From contig JAQGOK010000058.1 of assembly GCA_028293645.1 (NCBI GenBank), forward strand, positions 1 through 38,082: a stretch of 38,082 nt of DNA, in the 5' to 3' direction. Source of the stretch: Chthoniobacter sp. (GTDB lineage: Bacteria > Verrucomicrobiota > Verrucomicrobiia > Chthoniobacterales > Chthoniobacteraceae). The translations under genes were made by a program, and so were the position numbers. This document shows, piece after piece, positions 10,388 through 18,541 of the stretch. Below the pieces are notes generated by a model. That model was not told the origin of the DNA, did no database searches, and saw nothing but the letters and a program-made list of their open reading frames with translations. Numbering within the stretch: the stretch's first letter is position 1; the number at the start of each line of letters is the position of its first letter.

Positions 10388-12604
10388 TCAGAAACGGTAA
10401 TCCAGACTGACGAGGTCCAAAAGCGACTGCAAGACCATCTTCCCGAACGGGCGTTTGCCCGCGGAGATGACCGCGCGGCCGGTCATGCCCTGCCGGAGCA
10501 ACGCATCCGAATTCTGCACTTCGATCTGAGCGGCGAAGGTCCGTTCGACGGGCACCTCATGGCCCTCTTTGTCCACGAAGGTGCTCACGTCGCCGGAGCG
10601 CTTGGCGGAAAATGCCGCCGGCATGTTCTTGCCGAGCGGCACGAGCGGCGCACCGGCGATCTTGCCGTGAAAGGTCTGCCCGGGGTAGGCGTTCGCCTTC
10701 AGCTCCACGCGCTGGCCGGGAGCGACGTAGCGCACCTGTTTCTCGTTCAGCGGGATCATGATCCGCATGGGATCGAGCGTGGTCAGTTCGCAGAAGAGGT
10801 CGCCGTTGCGAAGGAGCTGCCCCCGCTTTTTCTCCAGCTCCCGGGTGAGCACGATCCCGTCCTGGGAGGCTTTAAGTTCCAGAGCAGCGACGTTGCGTTT
10901 CGCTTCTTCGAACTCGGCGGCGTAGCGGGTCCGCATGTTTTCGAGTTGTTGCTGCTCGGCCGGTTTTTCGAGCCCGAGCGCGCGCTGCAACTGCGCCTCG
11001 GTCGCACGCAGACGCTGCTCGGTGGTGAGCAGCTTCGACTGTAATTCGCGCATGCTGAGTCGAGCCAGCACCTGACCTTTTTTGACGCGATCGCCTTCGC
11101 GAATGAGCACTTCCTCCACGAAACCGGACACCTCGGGACGAATCTGCTCGGGCTCGGCGAGCTCGACGGCACAGACGCGTTTGATGGTGAGCTCGATCGG
11201 CACGAAGCAGAATCCCAAAAAAGCGGCGAGCGGAATGCCAAAGACGCCGCCGATGCGCCGCCAGCGGCCGCCTGGCTTCAGATCAGCACGAGTGAGTTCG
11301 AGTTTTTGCACAAAGTGAACCATGGGCACGCCGACCCAGCCGATTCCGGCAAGCCAGGCAAACCAATCGGAAAGCCCCTCCAGCCCGAGCGGCTCAAGGT
11401 GAGGCTTCATGAAAATGATCAGCTGGTAAATGATCCAGTAGCCGTAGATCCACGAGAGGACCGCGTAGGTATAGAACAGCCAAAAACGTTTCCGCGGCAG
11501 CGGCAGGCGCGAAAGCATCGCCTCCTTGCCGGTCCCAAAGAGCAGCTTGGTGATCTGATGCTGGATGAGTGCGCGCGACTTCCCCTGCAAGTTGGGAACC
11601 TCGATCAGGTCGGTCAGAATGTAGTAGCCGTCGAACCGCATGAGCGGGTTCGCGTTGAAGAGGATCGTCGAGATGCTCGCGATCAGGATGATGTTGAACA
11701 GGAAGTCCTTGAACCAGCCAGGTTGCACGACGGCCCAGAGAAAGACGGCCAGCGCCGCGAAGATAAGCTCTACGAAGATGCCCGCCGCACTGACCAGCAT
11801 GCGGTGCTTGCGGTTCGGCATGACCCACGAGTCGGTGACGTTCACGAAGAAATACGGCGTGAACACGAGCGACATAAACCCGACCTCGTGAACCTCCCCT
11901 CCGAAGTGTTTGCAGGTGAGACCGTGCCCCAGTTCGTGCACGCTTTTGAGGATGATCGTCGTCACCCACATCAACGCGAGGTTCTCCCAATGGAAGATGT
12001 CGGCAAATGCCTGATCGAGCCCTTCTGCGTTCTTTAAGAAGACAACGACCGCCGCCGCAACGAGGGCGATCGAGATCCACATGGCGGTTTTGGTCCAGAT
12101 CCACCAAAACGGTTTCGCCATCTTGCCGAAGATAACGTCGGGGTCGAAAAGCGACTTTCGAAAGAAGAACAGCTTGTTCGTGAATGCGTAGATCCCGCCC
12201 GACTTCGCTTTCGCCTTCTTCTGCGCCTCAAACCGTGCCTTCAGTCGCATCCCCTGAACGCTCAGGAACTGCAGCATCGCGAGGTCGTTCGCGAAGCGGA
12301 GCACCCGCTCATTAACCTCCTCGGGCGTGTATTCCAGCGGCACGTGAGGGAAGCGCTTTTGGTAAGCCTCGCGCACCTGGCCAAACGTGCGCGCGCCGTC
12401 GAAAAGCGTGGCGAGGTAATAATCCTCGCTCGTCATCCGGAAGTACTGCAGCGAGATCGGATCTTTGACGACGTAGTAAGTGCGGCCTTCGTATTGCTGC
12501 TGCGTGATGAGCAGATCTTTACGGAGCGGCGGCATGACCACCTGCTCCTGCTGAGGAGGAGGCGCCGGAGCGATGGGCTCCGGCTGAACGGCGACGGCAG
12601 ACAT
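10388..12604 (-). CDS. PqqD-like/M50 intramembrane protease/HlyD adaptor fusion
   Basis: This 738-residue protein combines three parts. Residues 1-25 are Pro/Gln-rich. Residues about 28-120 resemble a PqqD-type peptide-binding fold (YYVVKDPISLQYFRMTSEDYY). Residues about 160-475 form a multi-span M50 (site-2-protease-like) zinc protease with HELGH at 223-227 and NPLMRFDG at 319-326 giving the third ligand. Residues about 476-738 are a HlyD-like adaptor: a biotinyl-lipoyl half motif (VSGFVEEVLIREGDRVKKG), a coiled coil around 517-580, and a beta-barrel. Related proteins are annotated as putative peptide zinc metalloproteases or efflux adaptors. It sits between a separate HlyD-type adaptor gene (12 nt upstream) and a TolC-like gene. 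A role in processing and exporting a peptide or protein is inferred; the substrate is unknown. Confidence 0.9.
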   Translation of the reverse strand: MSAVAVQPEPIAPAPPPQQEQVVMPPLRKDLLITQQQYEGRTYYVVKDPISLQYFRMTSEDYYLATLFDGARTFGQVREAYQKRFPHVPLEYTPEEVNERVLRFANDLAMLQFLSVQGMRLKARFEAQKKAKAKSGGIYAFTNKLFFFRKSLFDPDVIFGKMAKPFWWIWTKTAMWISIALVAAAVVVFLKNAEGLDQAFADIFHWENLALMWVTTIILKSVHELGHGLTCKHFGGEVHEVGFMSLVFTPYFFVNVTDSWVMPNRKHRMLVSAAGIFVELIFAALAVFLWAVVQPGWFKDFLFNIILIASISTILFNANPLMRFDGYYILTDLIEVPNLQGKSRALIQHQITKLLFGTGKEAMLSRLPLPRKRFWLFYTYAVLSWIYGYWIIYQLIIFMKPHLEPLGLEGLSDWFAWLAGIGWVGVPMVHFVQKLELTRADLKPGGRWRRIGGVFGIPLAAFLGFCFVPIELTIKRVCAVELAEPEQIRPEVSGFVEEVLIREGDRVKKGQVLARLSMRELQSKLLTTEQRLRATEAQLQRALGLEKPAEQQQLENMRTRYAAEFEEAKRNVAALELKASQDGIVLTRELEKKRGQLLRNGDLFCELTTLDPMRIMIPLNEKQVRYVAPGQRVELKANAYPGQTFHGKIAGAPLVPLGKNMPAAFSAKRSGDVSTFVDKEGHEVPVERTFAAQIEVQNSDALLRQGMTGRAVISAGKRPFGKMVLQSLLDLVSLDYRF

Positions 12605-12616
12605 CGAGGCGAGCCT

Positions 12617-13348
12617 CTACCGCGCGGCGCTCAGCTTTGCAAAGTCCGCGGTGCCACGCATGCCAGCCTTGATCTTGTGATCCTGGTTTTCCATCAGCAG
12701 TTTTACCCGAAAGAGGCCACTGCCGGCATCAATACGAGGATCGATGAAAGCGACCGTGCCGGTGAACCGCTCCGGCCCGATGACAGGGAAGCGGACGCCG
12801 ATCTCGGTGTCCTGCCTCATCGCCGCCATCAGCTTTGGGTCGAGGTAAAATTGCACGTAAACCTGATCGATATTGACGATGTCCATCAGCTTCTCGACGC
12901 GATCGACCGCTTCACCCGCCTCCTTGTACTTCTTCACCACGATCCCGGCCAGGGGAGCGCGAATGGTCTTTTCCTTAAGACGGACTTCCGCCTGCCGGAG
13001 TTGAATTTGCGCGAGCTTCAGCTCGGTTTGGCGCTCCAGCGCAACTTCCTTGCTCCCGATCTTCTCGTTGAAAAGCTTCTGTGCGCCCTCTGCGGTAAAC
13101 CGGCGCTGCTCGACGACCTGCTGAGCCTGTTGCACTTCGAGTTCCTCTTTCTCGCGACGCAATTCCAGGATGACCTGGTCCGCTTTGACCGCGTCGCCTT
13201 CCTCCACGAGAACATGCTCAATGACCTCCTGCAAAACGGGCGAGCTGACACTGACCTGTTTGATTGGCAGCACCAACCCCTGAACATCTTCGGCGCGCGT
13301 GAACGTGAGCCAGGCGAAGAAGAAGTAAACGAAGAGAACAGGTTTCAT
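12617..13348 (-). CDS. HlyD/RND-type periplasmic adaptor protein
   Basis: The 243-residue product has a signal peptide (MKPVLFVYFFFAWLTF) and a short barrel-sandwich adaptor layout. The first lipoyl half is near VSVSSPVLQEVIEHVLVEEG. A Glu/Gln-rich helical hairpin follows at about 60-125, then the second lipoyl half IRAPLAGIVVKKYKEAGE and a beta-barrel ending in GMRGTADF. Such adaptors bridge an inner-membrane transporter to a TolC channel. Its first 20 possible upstream codons (from 13408) are ignored because the signal peptide begins at 13348. It is the first gene of the minus-strand export operon. The fold is short for a full-length RND or HlyD adaptor. Confidence 0.88.
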   Translation of the reverse strand: MKPVLFVYFFFAWLTFTRAEDVQGLVLPIKQVSVSSPVLQEVIEHVLVEEGDAVKADQVILELRREKEELEVQQAQQVVEQRRFTAEGAQKLFNEKIGSKEVALERQTELKLAQIQLRQAEVRLKEKTIRAPLAGIVVKKYKEAGEAVDRVEKLMDIVNIDQVYVQFYLDPKLMAAMRQDTEIGVRFPVIGPERFTGTVAFIDPRIDAGSGLFRVKLLMENQDHKIKAGMRGTADFAKLSAAR

Positions 13349-13367
13349 GGCGCGTGAAGTGATTACA

Positions 13368-13394
13368 AGTTTATCAGAACGGCTTCTGTAGCAA
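13368..13394 (-). promoter_or_regulatory. candidate promoter of the export operon
   Basis: On the minus strand, TTGCTA (13389-13394) is followed after 15 nt by an extended -10-like TGnTAAACT, with TAAACT at 13368-13373. This lies about 20 nt upstream of the adaptor start at 13348. The spacer is short for sigma-70, and the evidence is only sequence similarity and position. Confidence 0.22.
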
Positions 13395-13512
13395 GTGTTT
13401 TGTGGCAAAGGCGGAGGTCACACGGCGTTTGAGCAGTTCGATGCAACGGTTCGGCCGGAGCGAAGCACTGTGGTCTGGAGGAGGGGAGCCACATTCACCC
13501 GGCGAAAGAGAG

Positions 13513-13585
13513 TGCACCGCCTTGGAATCGAACCAAGAACCTAGTGATTAAGAGTCACTTGCTCTGCCAATTGAGCTAGCGGTGC
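13513..13585 (-). tRNA. tRNA-Lys (anticodon CUU)
   Basis: The reverse complement folds into a complete 73-nt cloverleaf. The acceptor stem is GCACCGC/GCGGTGC, the D arm GCTC...GAGC, and the anticodon stem AGTGA/TCACT with loop CTCTTAA, giving anticodon CTT. The T arm is CTTGG TTCGATT CCAAG and the discriminator base is A. The 3' CCA is not encoded, because the genomic bases after the discriminator read CTC. It decodes AAG lysine codons. It lies between the export operon and the TIGR02597-like gene. Confidence 0.97.
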
Positions 13586-13602
13586 GCGTAAAAGCGGTGC
13601 GC

Positions 13603-13630
13603 ACTCTAACGCGACTCAAGAGGTGCTCAA
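13603..13630 (-). promoter_or_regulatory. candidate sigma-70 promoter of tRNA-Lys
   Basis: On the minus strand, TTGAGC (13625-13630) and TAGAGT (13603-13608) are spaced by 16 nt. Each matches four of the six consensus -35 and -10 bases. The -10 ends about 17 nt before the mature tRNA 5' end at 13585, a usual distance for a short tRNA leader. The remaining DNA up to 13829 holds no convincing gene; it contains an AT-rich patch around 13770-13800 that may hold the promoter of the plus-strand gene at 13830. Confidence 0.42.
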
Positions 13631-13829
13631 GCGTTATCTCCTGCTAATTCCGATCGGATCGTTCCTAGCCGGATGCCGCGCAAGTCGCGGAGCTGGGTTG
13701 AAAGAGCGGAGCAAGCGTCAGTCGATTCACGATTATCTTTAACGAGATCCACGCGCGACCTTCCGTGGTTGCTAAAAACCTTATCATATTTCACTTGCGC
13801 CCTAGGGGAAACCACATAAAAGACACGAT

Positions 13830-14936
13830 ATGAGTCCCTCCGCTCTTTGTTTTCGCGCCGTTGCGGGCGCAATTCTTTACGCCCTTGCCTCCAGTTCAGT
13901 CTCTGGTCAAAGCGCAACCACCGACCCAGTCGGATTTTACACTCTTCCAGCGACGGGTGGGGCCGACAACGTTCTTTCGGTTCCTCTCCATCGGGACGCG
14001 GTTTTTGTTGGAACCATTGCTTCCTTCACAGCGAATACCCTGAGCGTGGCTGCTGGCGCTGGGTCCCCCGGCTGGACGCCCAACCAGTTCACGTATGCCG
14101 CCGGGACGCAGCCCGAGACCTATCTCGCCGAGGTCACCAGCGGGAATTTGAGGGGAACTTTTTACAAGATCACGGCGAACGGAGCGAACGCTCTCACCCT
14201 GGATACGGAGGGTGATGATCTTACCAGCCACCCACTCGGTGCTCTTCAGGCGAACGACTCCGTTCGAGTTCGGCCGTACTGGAGGATTCGGGACATCTTT
14301 GAAGCTAACGGCACCCCGCTCATTGAGGCCCGGCCCGCTGGCTTTCGTGCGAAGGATGACATCATCATTCCGAGTTTCGGAAGCGGAGCGACTCAAACGC
14401 CCGCAACAATCATCCATTTCTTCAACGGCTGGAAGGCCTCGCGGACGGTTTCAACTGATGTTCGCGATTTCCCGCTACAGCCCAACACCTCCATTATCCT
14501 GCGGCGTCGCAATCCCAATCCGTTGAACTTGGTGAACTTGGGTAATGTGGCCATGACTCGCAACGTGAGTTATGTCCCCGGCGGTGATGGCGCGACCCCC
14601 AACGCAACGTATCTGGCCCTTGCGCACGCTGCTCCCGTTACGCTCGATGCTTCCGGCCTGTATAATCCGGCCAACCCCGCTGCCAGCGTAATCAAACCTT
14701 CGACGGCCGACCAGGAGGGTCTCCGCCAAGACGAGTTGCTGGAGTTTGACAACGCGGCACCGGGTTTCAACAAGGCGCCTTCGGCGATCTACTACTACAA
14801 GGCGGGGGAGGGCTGGAAGAACACGGGTGGTGCTCTCGTCGGTGCGACGAAGCTGCTGGAACCTGGAAAAGGGTACGTGATTCGGAAGCTGGCGAGCAAT
14901 CCGGGTGTCGACTGGGTCAAAGATCCAAACTACTAA
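13830..14936 (+). CDS. secreted protein resembling the TIGR02597 family
   Basis: The 368-residue product has a signal peptide ending near SVSGQS and a long beta-rich body. It begins with TDPVGFYTL, continues with a segment about dealing with positions and offsets (TFYKITANGANALTLDTEGDDL), and ends with KGYVIRK. This layout matches the uncharacterised TIGR02597 family, known to me mainly from Verrucomicrobia, where it is paralogous and often sits beside PEP-CTERM proteins. Its function is unknown. Here the next gene starts 3 nt after its stop and does encode a PEP-CTERM protein, so the two form an operon. It lacks a PEP-CTERM tail itself. The family assignment is from memory of its features and should be confirmed with the model. 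Confidence 0.8.
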   Translation: MSPSALCFRAVAGAILYALASSSVSGQSATTDPVGFYTLPATGGADNVLSVPLHRDAVFVGTIASFTANTLSVAAGAGSPGWTPNQFTYAAGTQPETYLAEVTSGNLRGTFYKITANGANALTLDTEGDDLTSHPLGALQANDSVRVRPYWRIRDIFEANGTPLIEARPAGFRAKDDIIIPSFGSGATQTPATIIHFFNGWKASRTVSTDVRDFPLQPNTSIILRRRNPNPLNLVNLGNVAMTRNVSYVPGGDGATPNATYLALAHAAPVTLDASGLYNPANPAASVIKPSTADQEGLRQDELLEFDNAAPGFNKAPSAIYYYKAGEGWKNTGGALVGATKLLEPGKGYVIRKLASNPGVDWVKDPNY

Positions 14937-14939
14937 GCG

Positions 14940-15644
14940 ATGAAGCCTGTTTCACGCTTCCCAAGTTGGGCATGCGCGGTTGCGATTTGCGCATTCAGCG
15001 GAACGGCGGCGAAAGCTGCCATCGTGGTTGAGATTGCTGCACAAGACCTGCAGACAGAACAGCTCGGCACATTGTTCCCGACAAACGCTCTCGTCCAGTT
15101 GGTGAACCTCGGAGCTGACGGTGCATTCAACCCGATTGCGCTGGGAGATGGCGGCAGCCAGTGGGTCAGCGGGGACGATACGCTTCTGAGCTTCAACATT
15201 GGCAGTTCTGAAGGGCACACCACCGATCGGTTCGATGTGGCTGAGGGAGCGGGACAAACGGGATTCCTCCTGCGAACCTTCGACTTCTCCGCGGTACCCA
15301 CCGGGACGAGGCTCGGCATCCGGTGGTTCCCGGCAATCGCCGCCACGGCGTTCGACGCCACCGGTAGTGCGCTGATGGCGGATCAGACTCGCTACGGACA
15401 GTTTACGAGGCAGGGTGCGCCTTTGAACGCGGAAGGGGACCCTACCGTGATCCCGTGGATTGTCCCGGCTAACGTCGTCGGGGTTACGCAAGCGTTTCGC
15501 TTCGATCCCCTCGTTACTGCCACGCAAGGTGGCGCCGATCCGAATTCTGCCGGGGTGGCTGGTCAGACGGTTATTCCAGAACCTTCTTCCGCGCTTTTGC
15601 TCGCGTTTGGTGCGCTCGGTATGCTCGCAAGGCGGAGGCGATAA
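14940..15644 (+). CDS. PEP-CTERM sorting-domain protein
   Basis: The 234-residue product has a signal peptide ending near AAKAA and a beta-rich, low-charge middle. Its C-terminus is a complete PEP-CTERM signal: PEPSSA, then a short hydrophobic helix (LLLAFGALGMLA) and a terminal RRRR cluster. PEP-CTERM proteins are exported and then processed by an exosortase (EpsH/XrtA type), usually in organisms that make exopolysaccharide. No exosortase gene is in this window. The gene begins 3 nt after the TIGR02597-like gene and ends 33 nt before a strong terminator. Confidence 0.92.
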   Translation: MKPVSRFPSWACAVAICAFSGTAAKAAIVVEIAAQDLQTEQLGTLFPTNALVQLVNLGADGAFNPIALGDGGSQWVSGDDTLLSFNIGSSEGHTTDRFDVAEGAGQTGFLLRTFDFSAVPTGTRLGIRWFPAIAATAFDATGSALMADQTRYGQFTRQGAPLNAEGDPTVIPWIVPANVVGVTQAFRFDPLVTATQGGADPNSAGVAGQTVIPEPSSALLLAFGALGMLARRRR

Positions 15645-15677
15645 GCCGCCAGGCGGAACTCCCAATGATACTTCTCG

Positions 15678-15712
15678 AAGAAGGCAAGCCGTGAGGCTTG
15701 CCTTCTTTTTTT
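15678..15712 (+). terminator. intrinsic terminator after the PEP-CTERM gene
   Basis: A perfect 13-bp stem (15678-15690 with 15695-15707) closes a GTGA tetraloop and runs directly into a T tract (about 7 T within 15706-15712). This is a textbook rho-independent terminator. It lies only 16 nt before the gspF start codon. Confidence 0.93.
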
Positions 15713-15728
15713 GCTCCTCTATCTGGTC

Positions 15729-17018
15729 ATGCCGCAATTCCGCTACACCGCACGGCAGTCTGACGGGAAGCTGGTGAATGGCGTTCTTGCCTGCACCGAT
15801 CGCTCCGCCGCAATCGTGGAGGTGGAAAAGCAAGGTGGGACTCCGATCAAAATTGAGCCGATCGCCGAGGGAGCGGGTAAGCCAGCGCTAAAACCGGAGC
15901 TGAGCAAAGCGCGGCAGAGCACGCCTCCGAGCAGCAGCGCAGCGATCTCCCCGGCTGCGGGAGCGGTCACCACGCTGGGCCACACTCAGCAGTATCTCTT
16001 CACAGAGCAGCTCGCGCATTTGCTGAGCGCCGGAATGACGCTCGATGAGGCTTTGGAGATTCTGGTTCGTCGGATGAAGCATCCCAAGCTGCAGAGTCTG
16101 TCGCAGTCGCTGCACCGCGCGTTGGTCGATGGAAGAAGCCTTTCGCAAGCGATGCGGGATTTCCCGCGGATCTTTACCCCTCTCTACGTGAACCTCGTCT
16201 CCGCTGGTGAGGCGAGCGGCGCACTGCCTGACATTCTCAAGCGGTTGGTGGCACATCTCGCGGATGTGAAATCCCTTCGCGATCGTGTGCAACAGGCGTT
16301 GATTTATCCCGCTGTCCTCGTCGTCGCCGGCATCGGCCTGATCGTCGTTTTCATGACGGTCATGGTGCCGAAGCTCACGGTTTTCTTCAAAGGCTCGGGG
16401 CAGCCTTTGCCCGCGGCGACTCGACTGCTCGTCTCGGCGAACTATGTTTTAACGCACTATTGGTGGCTTGGGATTCTCATCGGATTCGGACTCTTCAGTC
16501 TCTGGAAAGTGATGACCCGCACGCCGGAAGGCCGCCGTGCGTGGGATGCGTTCACCTGGCGCATTCCGGTCTATAGCCGGATTATCCGTTACCGCTTCTA
16601 TGCGCAGTTTGCCCGTACGTTGGGCACATTGATCGAAAATGGAGTCACGTTGCTTCGCGCTCTGGAGCTTTTGGAGGAGATCTCGGGAAATGAATACGTG
16701 AGGATCCGAATGGTCTCCGTCCGCACTGCAGTGGTGGATGGAGCGACGCTTTCCACCGCCCTCGGCGAACAAGGGATTTTTCCAGAGCTGTTTGTTGATA
16801 TGATGGCGGTAGGCGAGCAGTCCGGGCGCTTTGGCGGCACGATGCAGATGATCGCGGACGTCTATGAGCGTGAGCTCGATAAGCAAATCCAGATCGTCTC
16901 CACGTTGATCCCGCCAATGGTCATGGTCGTGATCGCGGCGGTGGTTGGGTTGGTGGTTTATGGAATCCTCAGTGCGGTTTTTGGCCTCACCTCGGGCTTG
17001 CGTGGAAATATAGGCTAG
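15729..17018 (+). CDS. gspF: type II secretion inner-membrane platform protein GspF
   Basis: The 429-residue product has two T2SSF repeats. The first (about 90-215) includes FTEQLAHLLSAGMTLDEALE and VSAGEASGALPDIL followed by a membrane span. The second (about 295-420) includes FARTLGTLIENGVTLLRALELL, VGEQSGRFG and a C-terminal span. GspF is the polytopic core of the inner-membrane platform and contacts the secretion ATPase. The N-terminal domain is followed by a Ser/Ala/Pro linker at about 50-80. The start at 15729 (ATG) matches the usual PxFxYxAxxxxG opening (MPQFRYTARQSDG); the frame extends back only to a TTG in the terminator tail. No Shine-Dalgarno sequence is visible. The related type IV pilus protein PilC is an alternative, but the neighbouring pseudopilins favour T2SS. 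Confidence 0.93.
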   Translation: MPQFRYTARQSDGKLVNGVLACTDRSAAIVEVEKQGGTPIKIEPIAEGAGKPALKPELSKARQSTPPSSSAAISPAAGAVTTLGHTQQYLFTEQLAHLLSAGMTLDEALEILVRRMKHPKLQSLSQSLHRALVDGRSLSQAMRDFPRIFTPLYVNLVSAGEASGALPDILKRLVAHLADVKSLRDRVQQALIYPAVLVVAGIGLIVVFMTVMVPKLTVFFKGSGQPLPAATRLLVSANYVLTHYWWLGILIGFGLFSLWKVMTRTPEGRRAWDAFTWRIPVYSRIIRYRFYAQFARTLGTLIENGVTLLRALELLEEISGNEYVRIRMVSVRTAVVDGATLSTALGEQGIFPELFVDMMAVGEQSGRFGGTMQMIADVYERELDKQIQIVSTLIPPMVMVVIAAVVGLVVYGILSAVFGLTSGLRGNIG

Positions 17019-17045
17019 CCTAGCACAGGCTCGTCTTTCATTCGG

Positions 17046-18083
17046 ATGCGCGATTCCTTTCTCCTTTGCTCCGGGCGCAATGCTGTTGCGGCTTTGGTGC
17101 TGCTGTTGTCTTCGCCGCCTTCAACCGTTCTCGCGCAGGAACTCCGGACCCACGCGACCCCCTTTTCCGTGTGGCTGGACTTCCATGCGCTTGTTACCCC
17201 GAAGCCACCGAAGGTGGCACTCCCAATTTGGCTGGAGTCGCTCCAAACCGAGGTAACGGAGACCGACGCCGGTCTTCCGGTGAGGACGACGTATCGGCTG
17301 CGCTTCCGTCCATTAGGCGATCTCAACCGTGACCTTCTCTTGCGCCTGTTTTTCGATGATGCCCCTGGTGCGGCGCCGATGATCACGGGTTGGGCGGAAA
17401 CCGGTGAGCAGCTCTTTGAACGCGGGCCGCTCGGTGCGGGCCTTGATCTTCCCACTTCTGAAGCCTTGGTCTTGCCGATGACCGGGGTCAGTTACATCGA
17501 CGTGACTGCCGGAGGCGACGGTTCGAAGTTGCGAGGTGTCTTCCTGACCTCATTACGAAAAGGCGAATCGTTCCATTCGCTCGATTTCGCTGCGAGCCCA
17601 CCGGTCGCGGACTCGTTCGACAATCTCCCGTCGGCTGCTCCCGAGCCGAACGACTCGTTCCTCTATGGCAGAGTGAAGGCGGTCATCGATTCCGGGATCG
17701 TGAAGCTCGCACCACGGGGAACCACCACGGCGGCTTGGGAATTCGACCTCGAGGGTCCGCCATTCCTCGCGGTGCTAAGCTTTGAAATCCTAAACGCCGA
17801 CCCGCTTTCACCGGTCGAGGTGATCGTGAATGAAAAGTCGCTCGGGGTTGCCGCAGCGCGGCTGCCAGATCTGGCCGACCCTGGATACCGCGGGGTGCTT
17901 CGGCCGTTGGATCGCGGCGTCCGCTTCCGTTACGCCGGCTGGCTGCAGTCCCAAAAATCGCTTCCGGGTTCCGCACTGAGAGCGGGTTTAAACAAGATCG
18001 TTTTACGACTGCCTGTTGACTCCGGGCCGGTAGCGGTCCGAGGGTTGGGCCTCCAACTGAAAAACGAGTGGCAAGCGCCTTAA
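17046..18083 (+). CDS. secreted protein of unknown function between gspF and gspG
   Basis: The 345-residue product has an N-terminal signal peptide (hydrophobic AALVLLLSS, cleavage near LAQ) and no further membrane span. The body looks beta-rich, with a C-terminal part of strands and conserved-looking aromatic residues (RYAGWLQSQKS, LPVDSGPVAVRGLGLQL). I recognise no domain. It sits 27 nt after gspF and 14 nt before gspG in the same orientation, so co-transcription is likely. That placement suggests either a lineage-specific T2SS accessory protein or a secreted client. Genes in standard gsp operons at this point are gspG directly, so this is an insertion relative to the canonical order. Confidence 0.82.
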   Translation: MRDSFLLCSGRNAVAALVLLLSSPPSTVLAQELRTHATPFSVWLDFHALVTPKPPKVALPIWLESLQTEVTETDAGLPVRTTYRLRFRPLGDLNRDLLLRLFFDDAPGAAPMITGWAETGEQLFERGPLGAGLDLPTSEALVLPMTGVSYIDVTAGGDGSKLRGVFLTSLRKGESFHSLDFAASPPVADSFDNLPSAAPEPNDSFLYGRVKAVIDSGIVKLAPRGTTTAAWEFDLEGPPFLAVLSFEILNADPLSPVEVIVNEKSLGVAAARLPDLADPGYRGVLRPLDRGVRFRYAGWLQSQKSLPGSALRAGLNKIVLRLPVDSGPVAVRGLGLQLKNEWQAP

Positions 18084-18097
18084 CCTAGTCTCCTCCC

Positions 18098-18532
18098 ATG
18101 AAACGCCTTCTTCGCCCAACCGCCGGTTTTACTCTCTTGGAAATCATGCTTGTCGTGCTGATCATTGGTCTGCTGATCGGCATGGCGATCAAGTTCACGG
18201 CGGGCCATTTAGGGGCCGCACAGGAGGTTCGGATGAGGGGGGACATCGAGCAGCTCCGATCGCATCTGCTGGTCTATCAATCCCAAAATGGCGTTCTGCC
18301 CACTACGGAACAGGGCCTGAAAGCATTGATCACGAAGCCGGATTCTGAACCGAAAGCCCGGAACTGGAAACCTTTGCTCGAGGAGCCGCTTCTCGACCCT
18401 TTCCAGCAGGAATACTTCTATGTGCAGCCTGGGAAGCACAATCCCAGCAGCTACGACATCTTTTCTGCAGGCCCCGATCGAATTCCCGAAACCGCAGACG
18501 ACTTCGGCAACTGGAAAAAGTCCGACCCCTAG
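18098..18532 (+). CDS. gspG: major pseudopilin GspG
   Basis: The 144-residue product has a prepilin leader cut before Phe in AG^FTLLEIMLV, with the conserved Glu at mature position 5. The globular part has the GspG pattern: a region around RSHLLVYQSQNGVLPTTEQGLKAL, then DPFQQEYFYVQPG, and a C-terminal calcium-loop-like SAGPDRIPETADDFGNW. GspG is the main subunit of the T2SS pseudopilus, processed by a GspO/PilD prepilin peptidase. No peptidase gene is in this window. It is the last gene of the plus-strand block and converges with the minus-strand gsp genes, 9 nt apart. Confidence 0.96.
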   Translation: MKRLLRPTAGFTLLEIMLVVLIIGLLIGMAIKFTAGHLGAAQEVRMRGDIEQLRSHLLVYQSQNGVLPTTEQGLKALITKPDSEPKARNWKPLLEEPLLDPFQQEYFYVQPGKHNPSSYDIFSAGPDRIPETADDFGNWKKSDP

Positions 18533-18541
18533 CTGCCCCTG

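Noticed and set aside
13627-13917. A 96-codon minus-strand frame next to the tRNA
   Set aside because: It overlaps the signal peptide of the TIGR02597-like gene, is Arg/Asn-rich and has no recognised domain or ribosome-binding site.
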